The notes below the pieces were generated by a model. It ran no database searches. It was not told the DNA's origin and was given only the letters and a program-made list of their open reading frames with translations. A stretch of DNA of 9,252 nt. Origin: Hydrogenothermaceae bacterium (GTDB lineage: Bacteria > Aquificota > Aquificia > Aquificales > Hydrogenothermaceae). The stretch is taken from NCBI GenBank assembly GCA_015490675.1, contig WFXI01000225.1:1-9252 (forward strand), given 5' to 3'. Below are positions 1-6,370 of the stretch, piece after piece; the stretch's first letter is position 1; each line of letters opens with the position of its first letter. Position numbers and translations under genes: made by a program.

Positions 1-161
1 AAAGGCGAGTGTCTCATTTTGTTTAAGTCGACTGTATCATTTTCTTAAAGTTGACTGTATCATTCTGTTAAAGGCGAGTGTCTCATTTTGTTTAAGTCGA
101 CTGTATCATTTTCTTAAAGTTGACTGTATCATTCTGTTAAAGGCGAGTGTATCACATTGAA
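1..161. repeat. Tandem array of seven 23-bp units (two exact 69-bp copies plus a seventh unit)
   Basis: Positions 1-69 and 70-138 are identical. Each 69-bp block splits into three related 23-bp units (1-23, 24-46, 47-69), and a seventh, diverging unit occupies 139-161. Every unit holds a core TGTMTCATT (last one TGTATCACA) starting at 10, 33, 56, 79, 102, 125 and 148, followed five bases later by WAAGKYGAS. The array reaches the left edge and may continue outside. The regular spacing, all in one orientation, suggests a site bound by several copies of one protein. From memory, the core resembles the left half of the phage Mu transposase site consensus (YGTTTCAYT), so an array of transposase sites at or near an element end is one reading. 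Replication iterons or a repressor array are others. The repeat is certain; its function is not. Confidence 0.95.
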
Positions 162-193
162 AGTAAAAAATGTAAAACAAATCAGAAATTTTT

Positions 194-208
194 TTACATA
201 AGATGTAA
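194..208. promoter_or_regulatory. Short perfect dyad in the operon leader
   Basis: TTACAT-AAG-ATGTAA is a perfect 6-bp inverted repeat with a 3-bp spacer, 26 bp before the chosen start of the first operon gene. No convincing sigma-70 promoter (-35/-10 pair) is visible in 139-234. That would fit an activator-dependent late promoter, as Mu uses with its C protein, but this is inference. The region is AT-rich, so a dyad this short could be chance. Confidence 0.35.
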
Positions 209-234
209 GAAAAAGTTTGAATGTGGGGTTTGCA

Positions 235-513
235 ATGAATGCTAAGGCTAAGGGTAGCAGGATTGAAAGGCTTATAAAGGATAGCTTTGAAAAAGCTGGT
301 TTTAATGTAGTTAGGTCTGCCGGTTCTTTTGGAAAAGCTGATTTGTTTGTAGAAGGGATAGGTAGTATTCAGGTCAAAGCCAGAAAAACCTTTTCTGCTT
401 ATTCTCTCTTTGATGGGGCTGACATTTTAGTTATCAAGGCTAATAGAAAAAATCCGTTGGTCTGTATAGAGCTTAATAGGTTTTTGGAACTTGTTGGAGG
501 TAAATCAAAATGA
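235..513 (+). CDS. Small Hjc-like PDDEXK nuclease (Holliday-junction-resolvase-like)
   Basis: A 92-residue protein resembling archaeal-type Holliday junction resolvases (Hjc family) and related small PDDEXK nucleases, which cut branched or other structured DNA. Visible motifs are KGSRIER with Glu11, VVRSAGSFG (residues 25-33), Asp36 in KADLF, and IQVKA with Gln46 and Lys48. Together these make the expected E...GS...D...(E/Q)xK active-site layout, with Gln in place of the usual Glu. ATG at 235 is chosen because the conserved KGS motif follows closely. In-frame TTG at 217 and GTG at 223 would add up to six residues. The gene opens the operon and overlaps the next one by 4 bp (ATGA at 510-513). 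In a phage it could resolve recombination intermediates or trim DNA for packaging. The fold call is fairly sure; the exact substrate is not. Confidence 0.72.
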   Translation: MNAKAKGSRIERLIKDSFEKAGFNVVRSAGSFGKADLFVEGIGSIQVKARKTFSAYSLFDGADILVIKANRKNPLVCIELNRFLELVGGKSK

Positions 514-989
514 TTGAGCCTAAATTCTTGTGGACTATATTGACAACTTTACTTTCTACTGCTTTTACTGCTGGAATTCTTTACGGAATTATAAAATCTA
601 AAGTTGATAGTCTCACAGCTTCTATAAGAAATCTGGAAAAGTCTATAAGTAAATTAACAGAGGAAAATGAACAGATAAAATCTGAAACAAAAAGGGTTGA
701 TAAGATTGTTAAAGATGAGGTTTCAACAGAACAGAAGAAAATGAAAGAGGAACTTTATACAATTCATAAAGATTTTATGGGACTAAAATCTCAAACTGAC
801 AGTATTAAAAACGACATAGATGAAATTGAAAAATCTTATAAAACGATAAATCAAAATATTGAAAAAAGATTTAACAAAATTGAAAAGTCTATCGTGGAAA
901 TTCAAACAAAACTGGATTTGATTATCGTTCATATAAAAGAAGATATTGCAGAGTTAAAACAACAGGTAAAGGAGAAAAAGGATGTTTGA
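510..989 (+). CDS. Membrane-anchored coiled-coil protein, Mu gp25-like (DUF2730 type)
   Basis: A 159-residue protein with one N-terminal membrane segment (about residues 7-28) followed by a long charged, heptad-like helix (about 30-155) rich in Lys, Glu, Ile and Asn. This is the architecture of Mu gp25 (DUF2730), though at this length sequence identity to that family cannot be judged by eye. Position supports the call: the next two genes look like gp26 and gp27, as in Mu. GGAGG lies 9 bases before the ATG. It overlaps the preceding gene by 4 bp and the following one by 8 bp, so translation is probably coupled. The function of the family is not known. An alternative reading is an unrelated inner-membrane spanin-like protein, but an Rz-like gene already exists at 7806-8264. 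Confidence 0.6.
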   Translation: MIEPKFLWTILTTLLSTAFTAGILYGIIKSKVDSLTASIRNLEKSISKLTEENEQIKSETKRVDKIVKDEVSTEQKKMKEELYTIHKDFMGLKSQTDSIKNDIDEIEKSYKTINQNIEKRFNKIEKSIVEIQTKLDLIIVHIKEDIAELKQQVKEKKDV

Positions 990-1251
990 CAACCAGGTTA
1001 AAAGAGAAATCATAGATATTCTTTTTGAATTCAAATCCATAAATGAAGAGCTTTTAAAAGGTATTTTGTTGGTTAAATTTCCTTTAAATAAAAAGCCTCA
1101 TATTAATAAACACTTTTATGATTATCTAACAGAACTTGAGGAAAAGGGCTATATAAAAACAGAAAAAGAGGAACTTGGAAAACTAAGAGTTTCTATCACA
1201 AATAAAGGCATACTACTTGCGACAGGGGAGATTGTTGAAAATGGCTGGTAA
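982..1251 (+). CDS. Winged-helix protein, Mu gp26-like (VpaChn25_0724 family type)
   Basis: An 89-residue protein. Its middle reads as a winged helix: a helix ending in VKREIIDILFEF, a second helical part, then HFYDYLTELEEKGYIKTE as recognition helix plus wing, and a strand with LRVSITNKGILLATGEI. The closing pattern (V-x-I-T-x-x-G-x-x-x-A-x-G) and the size fit the small proteins next to DUF3486 in Mu-like prophages, known as the VpaChn25_0724 family or gp26. AGGAG lies 7 bases before the ATG. The start overlaps the upstream gene by 8 bp, and the end overlaps the DUF3486 gene by 11 bp. A DNA-binding role, perhaps in packaging, is inferred from the fold and neighbours only. Confidence 0.65.
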   Translation: MFDNQVKREIIDILFEFKSINEELLKGILLVKFPLNKKPHINKHFYDYLTELEEKGYIKTEKEELGKLRVSITNKGILLATGEIVENGW

Positions 1252-1762
1252 AAGTTCCATCCAAAAGCTTGGAATTGACGATAAGGTCTTAAAAAAGTAT
1301 TTTAACGAAGGGAAAACCATAGATGAGATTTTAGAAGAGCTTAGAAGAGAAGGATACGATATTTCAAGGTCTGCTCTTGGTAGATTTATTCAAAAGTATC
1401 AGCTTATTGCTAAAAGGTTAAAGCTTGAGGGCTTACCTGTCAATGATAAAACCTTGCTTGAGCAGTCTCAATATCTTTCTATGATTGCTAATGGTGTTGT
1501 TATTGAAACTATTGAAAGGGCTTTGACTGATGAGAATTTATCACCTCAAGAAAAGGCAGAGCTTGCTTTAAGGCTTAGGAATGCTATCTCAAGGGCTGAA
1601 AGCTCAGAGGCTCAGATTGTAAAAGCTAAGTATCAGGTGCAGGAAATATTAAATGAGATTGCTAAAAATATTGTTGAAAAGCTAAAAGCTACTATTGATG
1701 AGGAGTATTTAGAGATAGTGCTGACTGCTGTTAAAAATGCTTTTGAAGAAGCTGGAGTATGA
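1241..1762 (+). CDS. Mu gp27-like protein (DUF3486)
   Basis: A 173-residue mostly helical protein. The N-terminal 55 residues hold a helix-turn-helix with the family hallmark GYDISRSALGRFIQKY, matching DUF3486 (Mu gp27), which sits just before the large terminase gene in Mu and is often taken as a small-terminase-like DNA-binding protein. The rest is a helical region (about 60-173) that may form oligomers. ATG at 1241 is chosen over the in-frame TTG at 1217 because AGGGGAG lies 10 bases upstream and MAGKSSIQKLG is the usual type of start. What is odd is the next gene: it overlaps by ATGA at 1759-1762 and encodes a tail-type protein, where a large terminase is expected. Confidence 0.82.
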   Translation: MAGKSSIQKLGIDDKVLKKYFNEGKTIDEILEELRREGYDISRSALGRFIQKYQLIAKRLKLEGLPVNDKTLLEQSQYLSMIANGVVIETIERALTDENLSPQEKAELALRLRNAISRAESSEAQIVKAKYQVQEILNEIAKNIVEKLKATIDEEYLEIVLTAVKNAFEEAGV

Positions 1763-2436
1763 TAGAAAAAGTATCCTACAGGCTTTTAATAGATAGAGAA
1801 GAATCTTTACTATTTGATTATTATGTATCTCATTCTGTCTTTACTCCTTCAAGTAGATGTGTCGTTTTAACAAATAAAACCTTTCAAATAGGACAGGAAC
1901 TTTATTTAGAACTTGGTATAAATGAAAGTCTTAATAAGGTATTTAAAGGTAAAATTTACAAGATAGAAAAATATCAGGACAGATATAAACTTTTTGCAGA
2001 TAGTCTTTATGATTTAAGAAATAACTTAATCTATACTTCTTTAAAAGATGTTAATCCAAAACAGATTTTGGGATATTTAGGTTTAAAAAATCTGGTTTAT
2101 ACCAATAAGAACTTGCAGGAGAAACATCATTTTCCTGTTTTAGGACTTACACCTTTACAGACTATAAAACATATATTGAAAGTATGGAACTTAAAAGGTT
2201 TTGTCTTTTATCTGGATTTGGATGATAAGTTTCATTTTCATCATATAGATGAATACTGGGATAAAAAGATTCAAACAAATCGGATAATAAAGCAAAATAA
2301 ACTTAATGAAATAAGTATGCCTTTGTTTACAGGTATTTTCATAAATGAAATTTTAGAAACTCATCAAGGCAGTTTTAAGGTTCTATCAATTACCTATACA
2401 AAAGGGAAAACATATCTGGAGATAGAGAATGCTTGA
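1759..2436 (+). CDS. Phage tail hub/late-control-D-like protein (probable)
   Basis: A 225-residue protein with no membrane segment. A beta-rich N-terminal half (roughly 1-90) contains VFKGKIYKIEKY and a DSLYDLRNN stretch. It is followed by SLKDVNPKQILGYLGL (about 95-110) and a helix LTPLQTIKHILKVWNLKG before FVFYLDLDDKFHFHH. This pattern (f-x-G-x-I-x-x-I, then a segment like dvtpkqIL, then a helix and a short beta unit) is typical of the baseplate hub/gpD family (T4 gp27, Mu gp44), but the protein is shorter than a full hub. It starts inside the gp27-like gene (ATGA) and ends 8 bp into the tape measure gene. A hub placed before the tape measure is unusual, since it normally follows. The family call is moderate. 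Confidence 0.5.
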   Translation: MIEKVSYRLLIDREESLLFDYYVSHSVFTPSSRCVVLTNKTFQIGQELYLELGINESLNKVFKGKIYKIEKYQDRYKLFADSLYDLRNNLIYTSLKDVNPKQILGYLGLKNLVYTNKNLQEKHHFPVLGLTPLQTIKHILKVWNLKGFVFYLDLDDKFHFHHIDEYWDKKIQTNRIIKQNKLNEISMPLFTGIFINEILETHQGSFKVLSITYTKGKTYLEIENA

Positions 2437-5125
2437 GGCTTTTAGTGGACTACAGGCTTTTGTTAAACTTTCTGTTTTGGATGAACTTAGTAAACCTCTG
2501 CAGGATGCAGAAAAGATTGTAGAAAAATTTTCAAATAAAACATATAAGGAATTAAACAAAGTTGAGAAAGCATTTATCAAGGTGGCAGAGGCTTCTAATA
2601 AACTCTATTCAATGGGTAAAAAACTTGCAATTTCTGGAGGGGCAATTGTAGGTTCTACTATTCCTTTTGTATGGCAGGCAACAGATTTTCAAAGAGGAAT
2701 AGCAGAGGTTTCAACTCTGGTAAATGAAGATTTAGAAACTTTTCAAAAGAAGTATCAGTCTAAATTACTTTCTATTTCCAGAACATTAGGACAGGATACT
2801 AATGATGTTATTAAGGCTTTTTATGACGCTATTTCTGCAGGATTTGACCCTACAAAGGCTCTTGGTCTAATTGAACAAGCTGGTAAAGCTGCAATTGCTG
2901 GTGTGTCTGATATTGCAACTGCTAACGATACATTAATTACCGTTTTAAATAACTGGAAAGGTTTAAGTTTAGATAAAGCAAGTGATTTAATCTTTAAAAC
3001 TATTAAGTTTGGTAAAACTACTTTCAATGAGATAGCATCTTCTATTGGAGATGTTGCTCCAGTTTTATCTTCTGTTGGTGTTTCTTTTAATGAGTTTTCG
3101 GCTATTATTGCGACCGCTACTGCCAAAGGTTTAAAAACAGGTTCTGCTATGACTTCTTTAAGGGAAGTAGTTCAATCTTTAGTATTTCCTACAAATCAGG
3201 CACAGGAAGCTTTTCAAAAACTGGGGCTAACAATTAACAGGCAAACCTTGCAACAAAAGGGAGTTGTTGGAACTATCGTTGAAATTGTAAATGCAATGAA
3301 AAGACAAGGAATGAGCATTGCTCAAATAGACCAGATGATTTCCCAAATTTTTGGAAGTGTGGAAGCTAAAAAGATTGTAATGCAGATAATGGCAGACCCC
3401 ACTGCTTTTCAAAATTCTGTGAAAAATTTTCAAACTACAAACAATGAAACTCAAAAAGCTTTTGAAAAAATGAGTCAGACTGCGAGCTTTCAATTATCTG
3501 TTTTAATGCAGAATATAAAGGCTTTTGCAATTAGCGTTGGAACAATATTGATACCACCTTTCACCTTTTTAATAAGCAAAATTAATGCAGGTATATCAGC
3601 CATAACTGGATTCATATCAGCACATCAAACACTTGCTAAGGTTATTATTCTTCCTGCTGTTGCCATAGGTGGGCTGCTATTAGTTATTGGTCTTGCTGTT
3701 AGTATGCTTGGATTGCTTGGGCTTGCTGTTGTAAAAGGGATTTTATCTTTTGTAGAATTCAAAAATAGCATTTCTGCATTAAAAGCAAGCTTAAAGGAAC
3801 TGCCTGCACACTTAAAAGTAATCCGTTCACAGATATTATTAACAAATCTATCGGTTAAAGGTTTAACTGTCTCTTTTTATAGATTGCTCCTTGCTTCTTT
3901 GAGGTTTGCATTTTCTCCTGTAGGACTTGGGTTAATTGCTCTTTCTTTGGCTATATACGGAATAATGTCTAACTTAGACAGCTTGAAAGCAGGATTTAAC
4001 AACAGCTTTGGATATTTAAAAACAATATACACAAACTACATTGAACCTTTTATAGAAGGATTTAAGATAGGTTTAATACATTTATCTGGAGCTTTTAAAC
4101 CTATAGAAGAAGCTTTAAAACCTGTAAAAGAGGCTTTTGCTTACTTATTTAGAACTATTTTTTCTGGATTTAAACAGGCTGTTTTTTCAAATGAAGGATT
4201 TTTAGATAGTGTTGAGGCTGGAGTGGCAGTAGGAAAAATGTTTGCTTTTGTTATAAAAGGTGCATTAGAAACGATAGCATTTTTTATTAAACCTGTTGCA
4301 ACAGCTATTGCCATAGTTATAAGGGTTATTGCATGGGTGATAGGAAAAATTAAATCTATATGGGAAGCAATTCCTGAACCTATAAAAAAGATAGCTCTAT
4401 TGATAGCTCCTCTTGCTATTCCGTTTTTAGGCTTTATAAGGGTAATAAAACTTGCAATGCTTCCTATCAAGTTGCTTATAAGTCTGTTTACAGGACTAAA
4501 AGGAAAAATTACTGCAGTAGCTTTTACAGTTTCTCTTATAAGCCAAGCTTTTAAACTTGTATATAATGAAGTTGCTGAAATCTGGAAAAGTATTGTTAAC
4601 TTTCTAAGCAGTTTTAATCTGTTTGAAATAGGGAAAAACATAATTAAAGGGCTAATCGGTGGACTTAAACAGGGATTTACTGAAGCAATAGAAACTATAA
4701 AAGGTATAGGAACTGGAATAATTGGTAAATTCAAAAACTTACTTGGAATAAACTCTCCTTCAAGAGTTTTTGAAGGTTTTGGAATAAACATTTTACAGGG
4801 GTTAAAGGTTGGAATATTAGGAAATCTACAGATAGCAAAAGAAAGTTTGTCTATATTTGAAAAGCTTATTCCTCAGGATATAAAACTAAAAGTTTCAAGT
4901 TTTGTAGGAAATCTATTTCCAAATGAAAATCCAAATAAAACCAGCATTATCCCCAAAATAGAAAGACCTGTAAATAAAAACATATCTAACAGTAGTTCAA
5001 GCAAGGTTATTAACATCCCAAAGATAATCATTCACTACTCAGGGGATAAAACTCCTGAAAATGTAGGTAAGGAAGTTGCAAATGAGGTGATTTTATCTCT
5101 TGAGGAATTCTTAGAGAGGTATTAG
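2429..5125 (+). CDS. Tail tape measure protein (TP901 core type)
   Basis: An 898-residue protein that sets tail length and is threaded through the tail tube. The N-terminus (1-60) is helical. The TP901-type core runs from about FQRGIAEVSTLV (87) to KIVMQIMADP (about 315), with typical stretches such as DAISAGFDP and GLKTGSAMTSLREVV. Then come hydrophobic helices near 355-440, 495-515, 617-641 and 655-673, which could enter a membrane during DNA delivery. The C-terminal part has the common tape-measure motif NSPSRVFEGFG (about 775-785) followed by ILQGLKVGI. GGAG lies 7 bases before the ATG, which overlaps the preceding gene by 8 bp. By the general rule of about 1.5 angstrom per residue, the tail would be roughly 130 nm. 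The long open frames on the other strand here are shadows. Confidence 0.93.
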   Translation: MLEAFSGLQAFVKLSVLDELSKPLQDAEKIVEKFSNKTYKELNKVEKAFIKVAEASNKLYSMGKKLAISGGAIVGSTIPFVWQATDFQRGIAEVSTLVNEDLETFQKKYQSKLLSISRTLGQDTNDVIKAFYDAISAGFDPTKALGLIEQAGKAAIAGVSDIATANDTLITVLNNWKGLSLDKASDLIFKTIKFGKTTFNEIASSIGDVAPVLSSVGVSFNEFSAIIATATAKGLKTGSAMTSLREVVQSLVFPTNQAQEAFQKLGLTINRQTLQQKGVVGTIVEIVNAMKRQGMSIAQIDQMISQIFGSVEAKKIVMQIMADPTAFQNSVKNFQTTNNETQKAFEKMSQTASFQLSVLMQNIKAFAISVGTILIPPFTFLISKINAGISAITGFISAHQTLAKVIILPAVAIGGLLLVIGLAVSMLGLLGLAVVKGILSFVEFKNSISALKASLKELPAHLKVIRSQILLTNLSVKGLTVSFYRLLLASLRFAFSPVGLGLIALSLAIYGIMSNLDSLKAGFNNSFGYLKTIYTNYIEPFIEGFKIGLIHLSGAFKPIEEALKPVKEAFAYLFRTIFSGFKQAVFSNEGFLDSVEAGVAVGKMFAFVIKGALETIAFFIKPVATAIAIVIRVIAWVIGKIKSIWEAIPEPIKKIALLIAPLAIPFLGFIRVIKLAMLPIKLLISLFTGLKGKITAVAFTVSLISQAFKLVYNEVAEIWKSIVNFLSSFNLFEIGKNIIKGLIGGLKQGFTEAIETIKGIGTGIIGKFKNLLGINSPSRVFEGFGINILQGLKVGILGNLQIAKESLSIFEKLIPQDIKLKVSSFVGNLFPNENPNKTSIIPKIERPVNKNISNSSSSKVINIPKIIIHYSGDKTPENVGKEVANEVILSLEEFLERY

Positions 5126-5127
5126 AG

Positions 5128-5754
5128 ATGGAAATAAAGTTAAAGTCTGCAAAAGGGTTGGAAATAACACTTCCTGAACCTACAAGTCCACCTACAATAT
5201 CAAAAACGATAGAGTATGAAAAAGAAAAGGAAGAAGGAACTACCGAGTATGTCCAGGAATATAAAGGTTATAACATCCCACAAATAACACTAAACTATGA
5301 ATTTGCTACAGATGACTGGGAAGATGCAGAGGAAAACCTAAAAACACTTATAAAGGTTTATGAACATATAGAAGATGGGAAGCCTGCTGTATGGAGCATT
5401 ACAGAGCATTTTATTAACCTAAACGGAATAAAAAAAGTTGTATGTAAAGACCTTCAAACACAAAAGTTTTCTCAGGACACCATAAAGGCTGTTATTAAAT
5501 TTGAGGAATATAAGCCTAAAGTCATTAAAAAAGAAAAGAAAACACAAAATCAGGAAAAAACAAAAGACAAAAAAGCTTCCTCAAAAGAAGTAAAGAACCC
5601 TTGCAAAAAACATGGTTTCACAGATGCTAAATGCAGGCAGTATTACTACAGGTATAGAGCGGAAAAGGAAAAAGGTTTGACTTCTGCTCCTTTTGAAGTT
5701 TGGCTTGCAGAAACTATAAAAAAGGAAGGAAAACCAATATCTGCAGAGGATTAA
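5128..5754 (+). CDS. Baseplate/DNA-circularisation-N-like tail protein with Cys-containing C-terminal extension
   Basis: A 208-residue protein directly after the tape measure gene (2-bp gap, GAGAGG 8 bases upstream inside that gene). Residues 1-130 are beta-rich. They carry EYVQEYKGYNIPQITLNYEF, a helix EDAEENLKTLIKVYEHI, and LNGIKKVVCKDLQTQKFSQDTIKAVIKFEE. This resembles the small baseplate proteins found after tape measures (DUF6046-like or the N-terminal region of the DNA circularisation protein, Mu gp43 position). The resemblance is in pattern and place only. A Lys-rich linker (about 131-156) leads to a separate tail with Cys159 and Cys169 in CKKHGFTDAKC, then QYYYRYRAEKEKG and PFEVWLAE. 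The extension is not part of the usual families I know and may be an added interaction module. Confidence 0.5.
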   Translation: MEIKLKSAKGLEITLPEPTSPPTISKTIEYEKEKEEGTTEYVQEYKGYNIPQITLNYEFATDDWEDAEENLKTLIKVYEHIEDGKPAVWSITEHFINLNGIKKVVCKDLQTQKFSQDTIKAVIKFEEYKPKVIKKEKKTQNQEKTKDKKASSKEVKNPCKKHGFTDAKCRQYYYRYRAEKEKGLTSAPFEVWLAETIKKEGKPISAED

Positions 5755-5755
5755 T

Positions 5756-6304
5756 ATGTTTAAGTTTCAACTGATAGGCTTTGACAAGATAGGAAAAGAG
5801 CTTGAAAAATTGAGGGATAAGCTTTTAGAAGAAGTTTTGGATGTTGTAGTTGATAGTGCCTTGAAAACTGTTAGAAAAGCAAAACAGAAAGCTCCAGTAG
5901 ATACAGGAACTTTAAGAAGAAGTATTACCTATAGGATAGACAAAGATAATTTAGAAGCTTATATAGGCACAAACTTAGTTTACGCAGCACCGCTTGAGTA
6001 TGGAGCAAAAATCAAACCAGTTCACGCAGAAAAGCTGTGGATACCTATTGGCAATACAAAAAAAGAAGTCAAAAAGTTTGGAAGTGTGAAAAAGTATATT
6101 GAAAGTGTGGTTAAATCTGGAGGAACGATTATTAAACATCCAAAAAAGGAAAACATAAGATTAGTAGTTTTAGATGGCAAGATTATCGGTGCATTTGCTT
6201 TGGTTGACGAAGTTGAAATTGAAGCTTTTAAATACTTTGAACAGGCTTTCAAGGAAGTTTATCCTGAATTTAAAGAAGCCATAAAGAAAGTTTTTAGAGC
6301 TTAA
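5756..6304 (+). CDS. HK97-gp10-like tail completion/head-tail joining protein
   Basis: A 182-residue protein with the clear gp10-family signature KAPVDTGTLRRSI (about 45-57), followed by AYIGTNLVYAAPLEYGA (about 69-84). Proteins of this kind (HK97 gp10, Mu gpG-like virion morphogenesis proteins) act at the head-tail interface or complete the tail. The C-terminal part (about 85-182) is longer than in the shortest members and includes LWIPIG, a KHPKKENIRLVVLDGKIIGAF beta hairpin and a final helix FEQAFKEVYPEFKEAIKKVF. GAGG is 6 bases before the ATG, with one base between the upstream stop and this start. These proteins usually lie before the major tail proteins, so its place after the tape measure is another sign of shuffled order. 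Confidence 0.8.
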   Translation: MFKFQLIGFDKIGKELEKLRDKLLEEVLDVVVDSALKTVRKAKQKAPVDTGTLRRSITYRIDKDNLEAYIGTNLVYAAPLEYGAKIKPVHAEKLWIPIGNTKKEVKKFGSVKKYIESVVKSGGTIIKHPKKENIRLVVLDGKIIGAFALVDEVEIEAFKYFEQAFKEVYPEFKEAIKKVFRA

Positions 6305-6370
6305 AGTTTATCTTTTAAAGAAATTTCCTAACTTTCCCGAAATATTCAAAAAACAATGAGGATTTTTAAT

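Noticed and set aside
1..161. CRISPR array
   Set aside because: The 23-bp units abut with no unique spacers between them, and the 69-bp blocks are fully identical, so there is no repeat-spacer structure. No cas genes are seen.
510..989. Reading the membrane coiled-coil gene as a second inner-membrane spanin
   Set aside because: It has no Rz1-like lipoprotein partner nearby, and its two following genes match the gp26-gp27 order of Mu, so a gp25-like identity fits better.
1217..1240. Longer version of the gp27-like protein starting at TTG 1217
   Set aside because: The ATG at 1241 has a strong Shine-Dalgarno at proper spacing and a typical family N-terminus; the extra eight residues add nothing recognisable.
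4141..4791. A 216-codon open frame on the - strand
   Set aside because: It lies wholly inside the tape measure gene. The + strand reading has clear family motifs, and the - strand product is low-complexity without a recognisable domain. The same applies to shorter - strand frames at 2386-2580, 2821-3126, 3227-3493, 6022-6252 and 6589-6795.
6305..6370. Possible terminator or promoter in the gap before the Cys/His-rich gene
   Set aside because: The sequence has AT-rich short repeats such as CTTTTAAAG but no stable hairpin followed by a T-run and no good -35/-10 pair, so neither could be called.
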